Shown here in pieces: positions 34,642 to 43,050 of a DNA stretch of 53,027 bases. How positions within the stretch are numbered: position 1 is the stretch's first letter; the number at the start of each line of letters is the position of its first letter. The stretch comes from Prosthecobacter debontii (GTDB taxonomy: Bacteria > Verrucomicrobiota > Verrucomicrobiia > Verrucomicrobiales > Verrucomicrobiaceae). The notes below the pieces were generated by a model, which ran no database searches, was not told the DNA's origin, and was given only the letters and a program-made list of their open reading frames with translations. The position numbers and the translations under genes were made by a program. The stretch covers positions 1-53,027 of the forward strand of contig CAMAQH010000026.1 in NCBI GenBank assembly GCA_945860295.1, written 5' to 3'.

Positions 34642-35580
34642 ATGTTTTCCAAAATTGTCGCGCTGACTGTGCTCACGCTGGCACCTTCGCAACTCTTGCT
34701 GGCGCAGTCGTCGGTAATCGTGGTGGACAGTTTTAACCGCAAAGTTCATGTGGCTGGAAATGCGAACCGTCACTGCGTGGTGGGTGGTCTGGCAAAAATC
34801 GCCACGGGGATGGTGACGCTTGATTGGGCTGAGGCCTCCAAGGCGGGTGTCAATGTTCTGGCTCCGGTGCCGGCATATGCGAAACAGATCTCGGGTAACA
34901 ATTCCCTGGGCCTTCAGCCGGGTGATAAGCTGACGCTGCGAGATCTGATCTACGCGACGATGATGGGAAGCGACGATACGGCGGCGATCACGCTGGCTGA
35001 CTTCGTGGGTCGTGACCATCTCTACCGGCTGGGAAGGCAGGGTGATCCGCAGGCGGAGTTTGTGCGACAAATGAATCAGCTCGCTGCACGTGAAGGGGCG
35101 ACTGGCACGCGTTTTGGCAGCCCTCACGGCTATGAATTTACCCGTAGCACGCCTTATTCGACGGCAGCAGACATGGCGCGGCTGACGCTCTATGCGGTGT
35201 CGCGCCCGGCGATGCGTTTTTACACGAACCAATCCACACGCAAGATCACGGTCTATCGCGCTGGCGGCCAGCTTTCGGTGCCGGTGACGAACACGAATCA
35301 GATGCTGGGCGTCTCTAACGTGGATGGGGTGAAGGCAGCGAGCACGCCGCGCTCGGGCGGCTGCGTGGCGCTGTCTGCCGAGCGTGCGTCATCCGTCCAT
35401 AAACAGGCAGATGGCAGCAGTCTGGTCTATCGCCACCGTCTGGTGGTGGTGGTGATCGGTTCGTCGAACCCTTTTGGTGAGGCGCAGGCGCTGCTTAGTC
35501 AGGCCTGGAATGCCTATGACCGCTGGGTGGCCTCAGGCCGTCCGATCACTGATGAGAAGCAACTGCTCAATCACTTCTGA
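34642..35580 (+). CDS. S11 D-Ala-D-Ala carboxypeptidase homologue lacking catalytic motifs
   Basis: The protein has 312 residues from ATG 34642 with a signal peptide (MFSKIVALTVLTLAPSQLLLA). The fold follows serine carboxypeptidases of the PBP5/DacA type, with landmarks in order. All three catalytic motifs are changed: SxxK reads GGLAK (Gly49 for Ser, Lys52 kept), SxN reads SDD (about 110-112), and KTG reads KAA (about 231-233). The conserved FGSPHG and the NVDGVK region remain. It is therefore unlikely to cut peptidoglycan peptides and may act as a binding or regulatory protein in the envelope. The frame is intact, so it is not a decayed gene. Confidence 0.83.
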   Translation: MFSKIVALTVLTLAPSQLLLAQSSVIVVDSFNRKVHVAGNANRHCVVGGLAKIATGMVTLDWAEASKAGVNVLAPVPAYAKQISGNNSLGLQPGDKLTLRDLIYATMMGSDDTAAITLADFVGRDHLYRLGRQGDPQAEFVRQMNQLAAREGATGTRFGSPHGYEFTRSTPYSTAADMARLTLYAVSRPAMRFYTNQSTRKITVYRAGGQLSVPVTNTNQMLGVSNVDGVKAASTPRSGGCVALSAERASSVHKQADGSSLVYRHRLVVVVIGSSNPFGEAQALLSQAWNAYDRWVASGRPITDEKQLLNHF

Positions 35581-35628
35581 TTAGCATCAGATAACGATCT
35601 TTTAATTAACGCTACTTTAACGACACAT

Positions 35629-36720
35629 ATGCGAATCGGTATCCTCAATAGCGGCGGCGACTGCCCCGGACTCAATGCAGTGATTCATGGTGCCGTGGGC
35701 GCAGCGCACACGCTGGGCTGGGAGGTGGTAGGCTTTCGTGATGGTTTTGAAGGGCTGCTGCCACCGGGAGATTACATGATGCTGGACCCTTCCCGAACGA
35801 TCGGAATCATGAAGCTGGGGGGCACGATTTTGGGCACGACGAACAAGGGCCATTTTGTGGCTAAGGTAGGCGAAGGCAATGTGTCTGAAGTGCCAAAGGA
35901 GATCGTGGATAGGGCAAAGACGACTCTCAAGCATCTGGAGATCGGCGCGCTGATCGTGGTGGGTGGTGATGGCTCGCTGACTACGGGCCTGCAACTTTAT
36001 CGAATGGGCGTGCCAGTAATCGGCGTGCCGAAGACGATCGACAATGACATCCAAGCAACGGCGATGTCATTCGGCTTTGATTCCGCTGTCGCGACGGTGG
36101 TGGATGCGCTGGATCGTCTGCACACGACGGCGGAGAGCCACAAGCGCGTGATCGTGCTGGAGGTGATGGGCCGCCATGCTGGCTGGATCGCGCTATATGG
36201 TGGCATGGCAGGCGGTGCGGACGTGATTTTGCTACCTGAGATTCCATTTAACATGGAGCATGTGGCCTCAGCGATCCGCCAGCGTGATGCTCGTGGGATG
36301 CATAGCACGCTCGTTGTGGTGGCTGAAGGTGCGCGCATGGAGTCAGGTGAGCTGTTAAAGAAAGAAAAGATCTCCAGCAAGGGTGAGGATCGCCTGGGCG
36401 GTATCGGCGAATATGTGGCGAAGAGGATCGAGGAACTGACGAACAAAGAAACACGCTCATGCACCTTGGGGCATCTCCAGCGTGGGGGATCGCCCACGGC
36501 TCTTGACCGCATCCTGGGTGTTCGTTTTGGTGCTATGGCGGTGAGTTTGATCGAGCAGGGTAAATTTGGCCGCATGGTCAGCTACCAGCAGTATCAGGTG
36601 GGAGATGTGAGCATCGAAGAAGCTGTGAATCAGCTCCGCACGGTGCAGCCTGATAGTGAGATCGTGAGAGCAGGCCGTAGCATCGGCATCTGCTTTGGCG
36701 ATGCTCCGCCGATGAACTGA
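35629..36720 (+). CDS. pfkA: 6-phosphofructokinase
   Basis: The protein has 363 residues with the PFK signature: NSGGDCPGLNAVI at the N-terminus, GGDGS (about 112-116) in the nucleotide site, and PKTIDND (134-140) with the catalytic Asp. A Gly in GGDGS usually indicates ATP rather than pyrophosphate as donor, while the Lys in PKTIDND is found in the mixed group III. I infer ATP use, not shown. It phosphorylates fructose-6-phosphate in glycolysis. The donor would need testing. Confidence 0.9.
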   Translation: MRIGILNSGGDCPGLNAVIHGAVGAAHTLGWEVVGFRDGFEGLLPPGDYMMLDPSRTIGIMKLGGTILGTTNKGHFVAKVGEGNVSEVPKEIVDRAKTTLKHLEIGALIVVGGDGSLTTGLQLYRMGVPVIGVPKTIDNDIQATAMSFGFDSAVATVVDALDRLHTTAESHKRVIVLEVMGRHAGWIALYGGMAGGADVILLPEIPFNMEHVASAIRQRDARGMHSTLVVVAEGARMESGELLKKEKISSKGEDRLGGIGEYVAKRIEELTNKETRSCTLGHLQRGGSPTALDRILGVRFGAMAVSLIEQGKFGRMVSYQQYQVGDVSIEEAVNQLRTVQPDSEIVRAGRSIGICFGDAPPMN

Positions 36721-36780
36721 GGCGGCGAGCTTTGAAGTTTGAGGCTTGGCATCCGTCTGCGATGCTGCCAGCATGATGGA

Positions 36781-38286
36781 ATGATTCTTCGTGCGCAAAG
36801 TTTGACGAAAAAATTTCCCGGTGTGACGGCGCTGAGCGCCGTGTGCTTTGATTTAGCCAAGGGTGAAATTCATGCACTGTGCGGTGAGAACGGGGCAGGG
36901 AAGAGCACACTGATCAAGCTGCTCTCGGGTATTCATCCGCATGGCAGCTATGAGGGTCAGTTTGAGGTGCAGGGCGTGGAGGCGCGCTTTGCAGGCATGG
37001 CAGATGCGGCGCGTGCGGGGATCTCAGTGATTTATCAGGAACTGGCGCTGGTGAATGAGATGACGGTGGCTGAAAATATCTTCCTCGGTTGTGAGCCGAG
37101 GCGCTGGGGTGGTCTGCTCGATTGGGGTAAAATGCGGCGTGAGGCAAAGGCGCTAATGGACCGCTTTCAAGTCGATCTGGACCCGATGCTGAAGGTGGCG
37201 GATCTAGGCGTGGGCCAGAAGCAACTTGTGGAGATTGTGAAGGCGCTGGGCAAGGATTCGCGTGTGCTGATTCTCGATGAACCGACGGCGGCTCTGGCTG
37301 AGCACGAGGTGCGCGTGCTGCTGGACATTCTGCGTGATCTTCGGCGGCGTGGCATCGCCTGTATCTACATTTCGCACAAGCTTGATGAGGTGTTTGCCAT
37401 CGCGGATCGGATCACTGTGCTGCGAGATGGGCGCTCGATCTCGACGCTGGAGACGCATCAGACGAGTCGTGTGGAAGTAATTTCAAAGATGGTTGGGCGG
37501 GAGATCGCAGATCTATTTCCGCGACGCGCGCCGGCGCTTGGTGAAGTGTTGCTTTCGGTCGAGCATTTATCGGTGAGGGATGAATCCGGTAAGCTTCGGC
37601 TGCATGATTTAAATCTAAATCTGCGTGCAGGTGAAGTGCTTGGTATCGGCGGACTTATGGGCGCTGGGCGCACCGAACTGCTGATGCATCTCTACGGCGT
37701 GTGGGGCAAGCGTGTGGCGGGCAGCGTGGCTTTAAGCGGCAAGCCTCTACCGCTCAATGATCCTGCGCGGACACTGCGTGCCGGGCTGGCTTTGGTGAGC
37801 GAAGATCGGCGGCGATACGGCCTAGTGATGGAAGAGCCGGTTGGCTTTAATCTCAGCCTCTCTAGCCTGGATGAAGTGACGCGGCGTGGTCTCGTGAATC
37901 GCAGTCTGGAGACACGGCGGAATCGGCAGATCTATGACAGGCTGCAAGTCAAAGCAACGGGGCTGGAAGCGGTCGTCGGCAAGCTTTCAGGTGGCAATCA
38001 ACAGAAGGTCGTTCTCGGCAAGGCGCTGCTAACGAAGCCGCAAGTGGTGATGCTGGATGAACCCACGCGCGGCATCGACGTCGGGGCAAAGATTGAGATT
38101 TATGAGCTAATCAATCGACTCACAGCAGAGGGAAAAGCGGTGCTCCTTGTGTCTAGCGAGTTGCCGGAATTGATCGGCATGAGCGACCGCATCTTGATGC
38201 TCAATGAAGGTCGAGTCGGCGGCACTTTTACACGCAGTGAGGCGACGCAAGAGCGGCTGATGCAGGCGGCGATGTCAGTGGCCTAA
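36781..38286 (+). CDS. sugar ABC transporter ATP-binding protein (RbsA/MglA type)
   Basis: The protein has 501 residues with two ABC domains. The first has Walker A GENGAGKST (35-43) and Walker B LILDEPTAAL. The second has the family's degenerate Walker A (GLMGAGRTE), LSGGNQQKV and VVMLDEPTRGID. This is the layout of ribose/xylose/galactose importers. No permease or binding protein is adjacent, so the partner lies elsewhere. ATG 36781 begins the first strand. The gene follows pfkA by 60 bp. Confidence 0.9.
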   Translation: MILRAQSLTKKFPGVTALSAVCFDLAKGEIHALCGENGAGKSTLIKLLSGIHPHGSYEGQFEVQGVEARFAGMADAARAGISVIYQELALVNEMTVAENIFLGCEPRRWGGLLDWGKMRREAKALMDRFQVDLDPMLKVADLGVGQKQLVEIVKALGKDSRVLILDEPTAALAEHEVRVLLDILRDLRRRGIACIYISHKLDEVFAIADRITVLRDGRSISTLETHQTSRVEVISKMVGREIADLFPRRAPALGEVLLSVEHLSVRDESGKLRLHDLNLNLRAGEVLGIGGLMGAGRTELLMHLYGVWGKRVAGSVALSGKPLPLNDPARTLRAGLALVSEDRRRYGLVMEEPVGFNLSLSSLDEVTRRGLVNRSLETRRNRQIYDRLQVKATGLEAVVGKLSGGNQQKVVLGKALLTKPQVVMLDEPTRGIDVGAKIEIYELINRLTAEGKAVLLVSSELPELIGMSDRILMLNEGRVGGTFTRSEATQERLMQAAMSVA

Positions 38287-38296
38287 AGGAGCACGA

Positions 38297-38326
38297 AAAG
38301 GCGCTCAAGGGTTTCCCCCTGAGCGC
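38297..38326 (-). terminator. hairpin downstream of mscL
   Basis: The stem GCGCTCA(A)GGG/CCCTGAGCGC (38301-38311 with 38317-38326) has one bulged base. On the minus strand it is followed by CTTTTCG, so it suits the end of mscL. It may also stop the ABC gene. Confidence 0.65.
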
Positions 38327-38347
38327 ATGGATTTGGTGTCGGAATGA

Positions 38348-38755
38348 TTACTTCTTCAGCAAATCACGGATTTCAGTGAGGAGAATAATGTCCGCAGTCG
38401 GTGCTGGTGGCGGCGCGGCAGCTTCTTCTTTTTGCAGCATTGCCATGAGCTTGTTCGCTGGCTTGACGATGATGAAAAAGATGACGGTGGCGGTGATGAG
38501 GAATCCGATGACAGCATTAATGATCATGCCGACGTCCAACATGTTGGCGACCTTGACGCCTTTCTCATCGACAAACTCACCAATCTTTAGGCCGAGTGAG
38601 ACGTTTGGATTGCCTCCGAGGAGTTTTAGAATGGGCTCAATAATGCCTTTGGTGAAAGCTGTGACGATGGTGCCGAAGGCGGCGCCGATGATGACACCCG
38701 TGGAAAGGTCAACGACGTTGCCTTTGAGGATAAATTTTTTGAACTCGTTGAGCAT
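38348..38755 (-). CDS. mscL: large-conductance mechanosensitive channel
   Basis: The protein has 135 residues with the MscL N-terminal helix (EFKKFILKGNVVDLSTGVIIG), first membrane helix (AAFGTIVTAFTKGIIEPIL), second helix (INAVIGFLITATVIFFIIV) and a C-terminal bundle (ILLTEIRDLLKK). It opens under membrane tension to release solutes. The loop between helices is normal. Confidence 0.96.
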   Translation of the reverse strand: MLNEFKKFILKGNVVDLSTGVIIGAAFGTIVTAFTKGIIEPILKLLGGNPNVSLGLKIGEFVDEKGVKVANMLDVGMIINAVIGFLITATVIFFIIVKPANKLMAMLQKEEAAAPPPAPTADIILLTEIRDLLKK

Positions 38756-38785
38756 AAATAGGTGATTTTGGTTAACGATGGAGGG

Positions 38786-39658
38786 CTATGCGATATGAAT
38801 TTGGCGGATGATGCCAGCATATATTTGACCAAGATTGGCGGGATTGGTTTCAGTGGTCATTCGGCGCATTACCTCAAGAGATCGGTGATCGAGCCTGACA
38901 CGCAGGCAGTGATCACCGGCTTCAAAGTCTGCTGTTTCTTCTGTGCGCAGGGTCTCTCTAAAAGCGGCTTGAGATGGGCGGTAGAGCGCGGCTCGGCCAA
39001 TGTTCATTTCGATCAGGTCGGATGTCGCTTTGCCTGTGAGTTGACTGATGCCGACATAACAACCTAGCTCCACGGCTCTGGCTGAGGCGCAGCGGTTTAC
39101 GCGCTCGACTCCGAGCTGTGTCTCGGTCGCGCTCGGGCACAGAATGAGATCCACTGCCCGGTCTCGCAGACGTGATGACAGCTCAGGGATTTCGATGTCC
39201 AGGCAAATGATGACGGCGATGCGAAAGCCGCCAAAGGTCCAAATGCTGAGTGTGTCTCCCGCCTCAAAATCCTGCTCCCAAGGCGTGAGATGGAGTTTGT
39301 CCTGATAGAGCAATGCGCCCTCGGCAATGATCGGCGCACGGTTTCTCAGTTTACCTTCGCATGTTCTCACGGGAGCGGTCCCCAAAACGACTGCTTTGCC
39401 GGGATTTGATAGACGAGCCTGAATCTCAGGCAGGAGTTGATTCCAAAACAGATCTGCTATTGCCTCCAATTTTTTACCCTGGCCTGCACTGATCAGTGGC
39501 TCCAAGGCCAGCCAAGTGAATTCTGGCAGCACGACGAGATCCGCTCCTGAGTTCCATGAGCGTTCGGTCATTTCGATTACCTTTTCGACCAATGCGGCTG
39601 GTTTTGTGGCCGCTAGGCCAGGGTCAAAGGTGTGTAGATCGAGGGTCAGGGATGGCAT
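38786..39658 (-). CDS. carbon-nitrogen hydrolase (nitrilase superfamily)
   Basis: The protein has 290 residues from ATG 39658. The catalytic Glu-Lys-Cys triad is in VLPEFTW, YQDKLHLTPWE and VIICLDIEIPE. Members cleave C-N bonds in amides, nitriles or carbamoyl groups, and the substrate is unknown. The gene starts 11 bp after the GNAT gene, and in some genomes the two are fused. Two-gene coupling suggests they act on one small molecule. Confidence 0.85.
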   Translation of the reverse strand: MPSLTLDLHTFDPGLAATKPAALVEKVIEMTERSWNSGADLVVLPEFTWLALEPLISAGQGKKLEAIADLFWNQLLPEIQARLSNPGKAVVLGTAPVRTCEGKLRNRAPIIAEGALLYQDKLHLTPWEQDFEAGDTLSIWTFGGFRIAVIICLDIEIPELSSRLRDRAVDLILCPSATETQLGVERVNRCASARAVELGCYVGISQLTGKATSDLIEMNIGRAALYRPSQAAFRETLRTEETADFEAGDHCLRVRLDHRSLEVMRRMTTETNPANLGQIYAGIIRQIHIA

Positions 39659-39669
39659 GGGCGCGGATG

Positions 39670-40263
39670 TTAAACCAGAGTTTTGGTCCAAAAGGTAAGT
39701 GTTTTCGGTGATTCAGATACTTCATGAATCTCTTTCCAGACAAATGTGGCCTGCCATTCCGGGTGCTTTTTATAGCCCTGTGCTTGCCAAAAGCTATCTA
39801 GGGGTCGGTAGCCTGTGGGACGCGCAGGGTGATCCAATGGCCGATCCACAGCACAGAAAGCAGATGTCTGGGTGCGAAGTTTAAGGGCATGATTCTCACG
39901 GTGCTCGAAGAACTGTTTTCCAATGCCTCGTCCGCGATACGCGGGCAAAAGAATCGACTCGCCGAAGTAGCAGATCAAAGCAGGGTCGTAACCTGCCTTT
40001 TGAAAGCAAGCGCGAAAGGCGGGCTCGGCCTCGCTCATTCTCAGGCAGGTGGTCGCGCCTACCGCACTGTCTTTATCCATTGCCAGGATCACGAGGCTGT
40101 TGGGTGATTCCTCATATGATCGCAAGTATTGCCGCTCATCATCGAGATTGCCTTCGTAGAGGTAGGGATACTCACGGAAGATTTTTAGGCGTAGAGAACC
40201 CAGCGCGTCTAAATATGGTTTAATTTCGGAGCTGTAGAGGTGGAGTAACTGCAGATTGGGCAT
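39670..40263 (-). CDS. GNAT-family N-acetyltransferase
   Basis: The protein has 197 residues with the acetyl-CoA-binding segment (ESILLPAYRGRGIGKQFFEHRE) and a preceding DKDSAVGATTCLRM strand. It transfers an acetyl group to an amine; the target is unknown. It lies just upstream of the nitrilase gene on the same strand. A fused bifunctional protein of these two domains is known. Confidence 0.83.
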   Translation of the reverse strand: MPNLQLLHLYSSEIKPYLDALGSLRLKIFREYPYLYEGNLDDERQYLRSYEESPNSLVILAMDKDSAVGATTCLRMSEAEPAFRACFQKAGYDPALICYFGESILLPAYRGRGIGKQFFEHRENHALKLRTQTSAFCAVDRPLDHPARPTGYRPLDSFWQAQGYKKHPEWQATFVWKEIHEVSESPKTLTFWTKTLV

Positions 40264-40435
40264 TTTTAATTTATCTTACTTGCAGGACAGGCTGATAAAA
40301 AGAATCTTCTTAAGATTCCATTAACGGTGACGATATTGTTACCAAATCGAAAAAAGGGTTGAACGCCTCGCACAAGTATAGTTAGTATGAAAAAATAACA
40401 AAGGTTTCTAGACCACAAAAATACTTAATTTGTAG

Positions 40436-42268
40436 ATGGGTATAAATTTCACTCTAAACAGGCAATCAAATGATGCTGGTCATGGCTGTGGCGTCGTGGT
40501 GCGTGAGAAAAGTGCTGCATCAAAAGAGGCTCTACTTCGAATAGATTCGCAAAGACTGATGGATGCATGGCCTGAGGGTATCTACTTAACCGATGCGGCT
40601 TGGAATATCTGTCACGCGAATCGGGCTGCTCAAAAGCACCTGGCGCTGAGTTTGGAATGCTTGCTTCATCGGCCTCTTGACTCGCTATTTACGACTCCCC
40701 TGCGGCGTCGAGTGATTCTTAAAGGTCTTGATATTGAGCAGCGCGCCATTCATCTTTGCTCGGATGGAAAAACTTTTCCGGTGGAGTTAACGTTTCAACC
40801 CACTCATAACGGCGGGTTGCTAGTCATAACGCGTGAAATAGCTGAGCAGATCGAAGGCGAGTGCTTGTCCCGCAAGCAGGCCGACTACTACAGGACACTT
40901 TTTGAGAACACTCCTTATTGTGTTGTCACGTTTGATGCGAATTTCGCTATCGTGGAGGTGAATCAAACACTCAGAAAAATACTGGGCTATGCTGAACGGC
41001 ACCTTTATCAGCGGGAGCTCAAGGACATTTTCGCTTCTGATAGTCACGGGGACGTTATTGAGTGGCGTTCTGAGGGGGCTAAAGGGGAGCGATTTTCTCG
41101 GGAGATTGTAATCACGCTGCGGAAGCGAGATGGTAGGAATCTTCTCGCGCAAGCTGTGGTGACGCTGATGCCTGATCAGCAGGTTTCAGGAGCCTATGGG
41201 ATCATCATTTTAAAAGACGTCACGGCTCGCCATGAAGCGGAACTGGATGTAGCGCGGCAACATCAGTTTAGCGACAAGCTTTTGAGTGAATCGGCAGCTA
41301 CGATAGGCGCCCTCGACCGTGATGGACACATCGTCATGGTGAATCCCGAGGTCGAGCGAATCTCCGGTTACAAAGCTTCAGAATTGATAGGCCAATCCAA
41401 GTGGGACTGCGGACCACTCGACTCAAAAGAGGTGCCCATAGCGAGTTGCCGAATGAAACAGATCATGGAGGGCGCGGAGCGTGTGACAGGTGTGTCCCGG
41501 GTGCGAGCTAAGGCGGGTGAGTTGCGCAACATTCAGAACCACACAACTGCTACACGAGATGCTATGAGGAAGATCGAAAATATTATCAACACAGCCGTGG
41601 ATAGTAAGGAGTGGAGCCGTCTTCAGCAATTGATGATGGAGACGGTGGAGCAAGAGCAGGCTCGGATAGGGCACGATTTACATGACGGAGTGGGGCAGTT
41701 ACTCACAGGCGTTGCCGCAATGACAGAGTCTCTTCAGCGTGAGTTTTCCGGTCCGCAAAAGGATGCTGCCGCGCGCATCTTTGAGCTTGTGCAGCAGACC
41801 ATTCAGCAGGTCAGACAACTTGCAAGGGGGATGTCGCCTTCGGCGGTGCAGGCGGGTGGTCTTGCTAATGCCTTGATTCATTTGGCCGATACGGTGCGCA
41901 CAAATTTCAGACGTGATTGCGTAACCGAGATCGCATTTGATATGGAGTTCGGAGACCGCACGCTCTCAGGTCACCTATTCCGAATTGCTCAGGAGTCGGT
42001 CAACAATGCGATTCGTCATGGTAATCCGAAGCATATCCGCATCAAACTCAGCACAAACGGCATAGGTCATGGTTTGCTGGAGATTTTTAACGATGGCGAA
42101 CCTTTTGATCATATTCCTGATTCGTCAGCGGACGGCATCGGGCTAAGTGTCATGAAGCACCGAGCTAATCTAATTAATGCCGAAATAAGTATCACCAGTC
42201 CCGCTGGCGGAGGCGTAAGTTTTGTTTGTAAATTTCCGCTGCCGTTACAGCACATCAATCACCCCTAA
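40436..42268 (+). CDS. PAS-domain sensor histidine kinase (HisKA_3 type)
   Basis: The protein has 610 residues and no membrane segment. Three PAS-like domains are suggested at about 35-145, 145-275 and 275-360. The dimerisation/phosphorylation helix has RIGHDLHDGVGQ with the likely His416. The C-terminal ATPase has FRIAQESVNNAIRHG and DGIGLSVMKHRA. It would sense a cytosolic or diffusible signal and pass phosphate to the downstream response regulator. ATG 40436 is the only reasonable start. An AT-rich region of about 170 bp upstream should hold the promoter. Confidence 0.9.
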   Translation: MGINFTLNRQSNDAGHGCGVVVREKSAASKEALLRIDSQRLMDAWPEGIYLTDAAWNICHANRAAQKHLALSLECLLHRPLDSLFTTPLRRRVILKGLDIEQRAIHLCSDGKTFPVELTFQPTHNGGLLVITREIAEQIEGECLSRKQADYYRTLFENTPYCVVTFDANFAIVEVNQTLRKILGYAERHLYQRELKDIFASDSHGDVIEWRSEGAKGERFSREIVITLRKRDGRNLLAQAVVTLMPDQQVSGAYGIIILKDVTARHEAELDVARQHQFSDKLLSESAATIGALDRDGHIVMVNPEVERISGYKASELIGQSKWDCGPLDSKEVPIASCRMKQIMEGAERVTGVSRVRAKAGELRNIQNHTTATRDAMRKIENIINTAVDSKEWSRLQQLMMETVEQEQARIGHDLHDGVGQLLTGVAAMTESLQREFSGPQKDAAARIFELVQQTIQQVRQLARGMSPSAVQAGGLANALIHLADTVRTNFRRDCVTEIAFDMEFGDRTLSGHLFRIAQESVNNAIRHGNPKHIRIKLSTNGIGHGLLEIFNDGEPFDHIPDSSADGIGLSVMKHRANLINAEISITSPAGGGVSFVCKFPLPLQHINHP

Positions 42269-42292
42269 AACTAAACCTAAAAGACAAACACC

Positions 42293-42931
42293 GTGAAACA
42301 TAAAATCTATATCCTCGACGACCATCCAGTCGTCATTGAAGGACTCAAAAAAATACTGGAGGGTCTGGACGATCTTCAAGTCGTCGGCACAGCCGAGGAC
42401 TCAACTGTAGCGATGGAGCAGATTGCCAAGCTGAAGCCTGACGTATTGATTCTAGATATTACGCTCAAAGATCGCAGCGGAGTGGATATGATAAAGAAGA
42501 TCAAGCAGGCCTTTCCTGAGCTCATGGTGCTGGTTTATTCTATGCATGACGAAAACGTTTATGCCGAGCGCAGTCTGCGCGCGGGTGCCATGGGTTATGT
42601 CATGAAGGGTGAGCCTGCATCTCGTTTGCTCATGGCTATCCGCCAAGTCGTTGGGGGTGGGTTCTTCTTCAGTGCTAGTTTGTTGGGCAGCATCGTCTCT
42701 GGTGGTGGCCCGCGCTCTGGCGCACGTGGTGAGCCTGGGCGCATGCTCAGTGACCGCCAGCTCGAAGTCTTTGAGATGGTCGGACGTGGTTTCGACTCCC
42801 ATGAGATTGCTGAAAAGCTTACTCTCAGTGCTAAAACGGTGGACGCTCACAAAGCTAACATTCGTCAAAAACTCGGTCTCGACTCCGCTCGTGAACTCCT
42901 CATGGAAGCCGTGCGCTGGGTGGAGAAATAG
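42293..42931 (+). CDS. NarL-family response regulator
   Basis: The protein has 212 residues from GTG 42293. The receiver domain has DDH at 9-11 and the phosphorylation Asp55 in VLILDITLKD. The C-terminal LuxR-type helix-turn-helix reads LSDRQLEVFEMVGRGFDSHE, then IAEKLTLSAKTVDAHKANIR. It lies 24 bp after the histidine kinase and is its evident partner. It ends at a strong terminator. Confidence 0.93.
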   Translation: MKHKIYILDDHPVVIEGLKKILEGLDDLQVVGTAEDSTVAMEQIAKLKPDVLILDITLKDRSGVDMIKKIKQAFPELMVLVYSMHDENVYAERSLRAGAMGYVMKGEPASRLLMAIRQVVGGGFFFSASLLGSIVSGGGPRSGARGEPGRMLSDRQLEVFEMVGRGFDSHEIAEKLTLSAKTVDAHKANIRQKLGLDSARELLMEAVRWVEK

Positions 42932-42958
42932 GATTAGCTGCCTGTTTAGTTAGTTCGA

Positions 42959-42996
42959 AAAACCGTCCGAGTCAGGGGTGACTCGGACGGTTTTTT
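42959..42996 (+). terminator. rho-independent terminator of the two-component operon
   Basis: A perfect 16-bp stem (42959-42974 with 42979-42994), GGGG loop and T run. Confidence 0.95.
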
Positions 42997-43050
42997 GTTA
43001 ATATGAATCAGTGAAGGGAAAGCCTGACTAATAAGGAGCGTTTGCTGCTC

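Noticed and set aside
39680..39700. Short TGGTCCAAAAGG-like match to the IS end at 51935
   Set aside because: Lies inside the GNAT coding sequence and matches poorly; probably chance.
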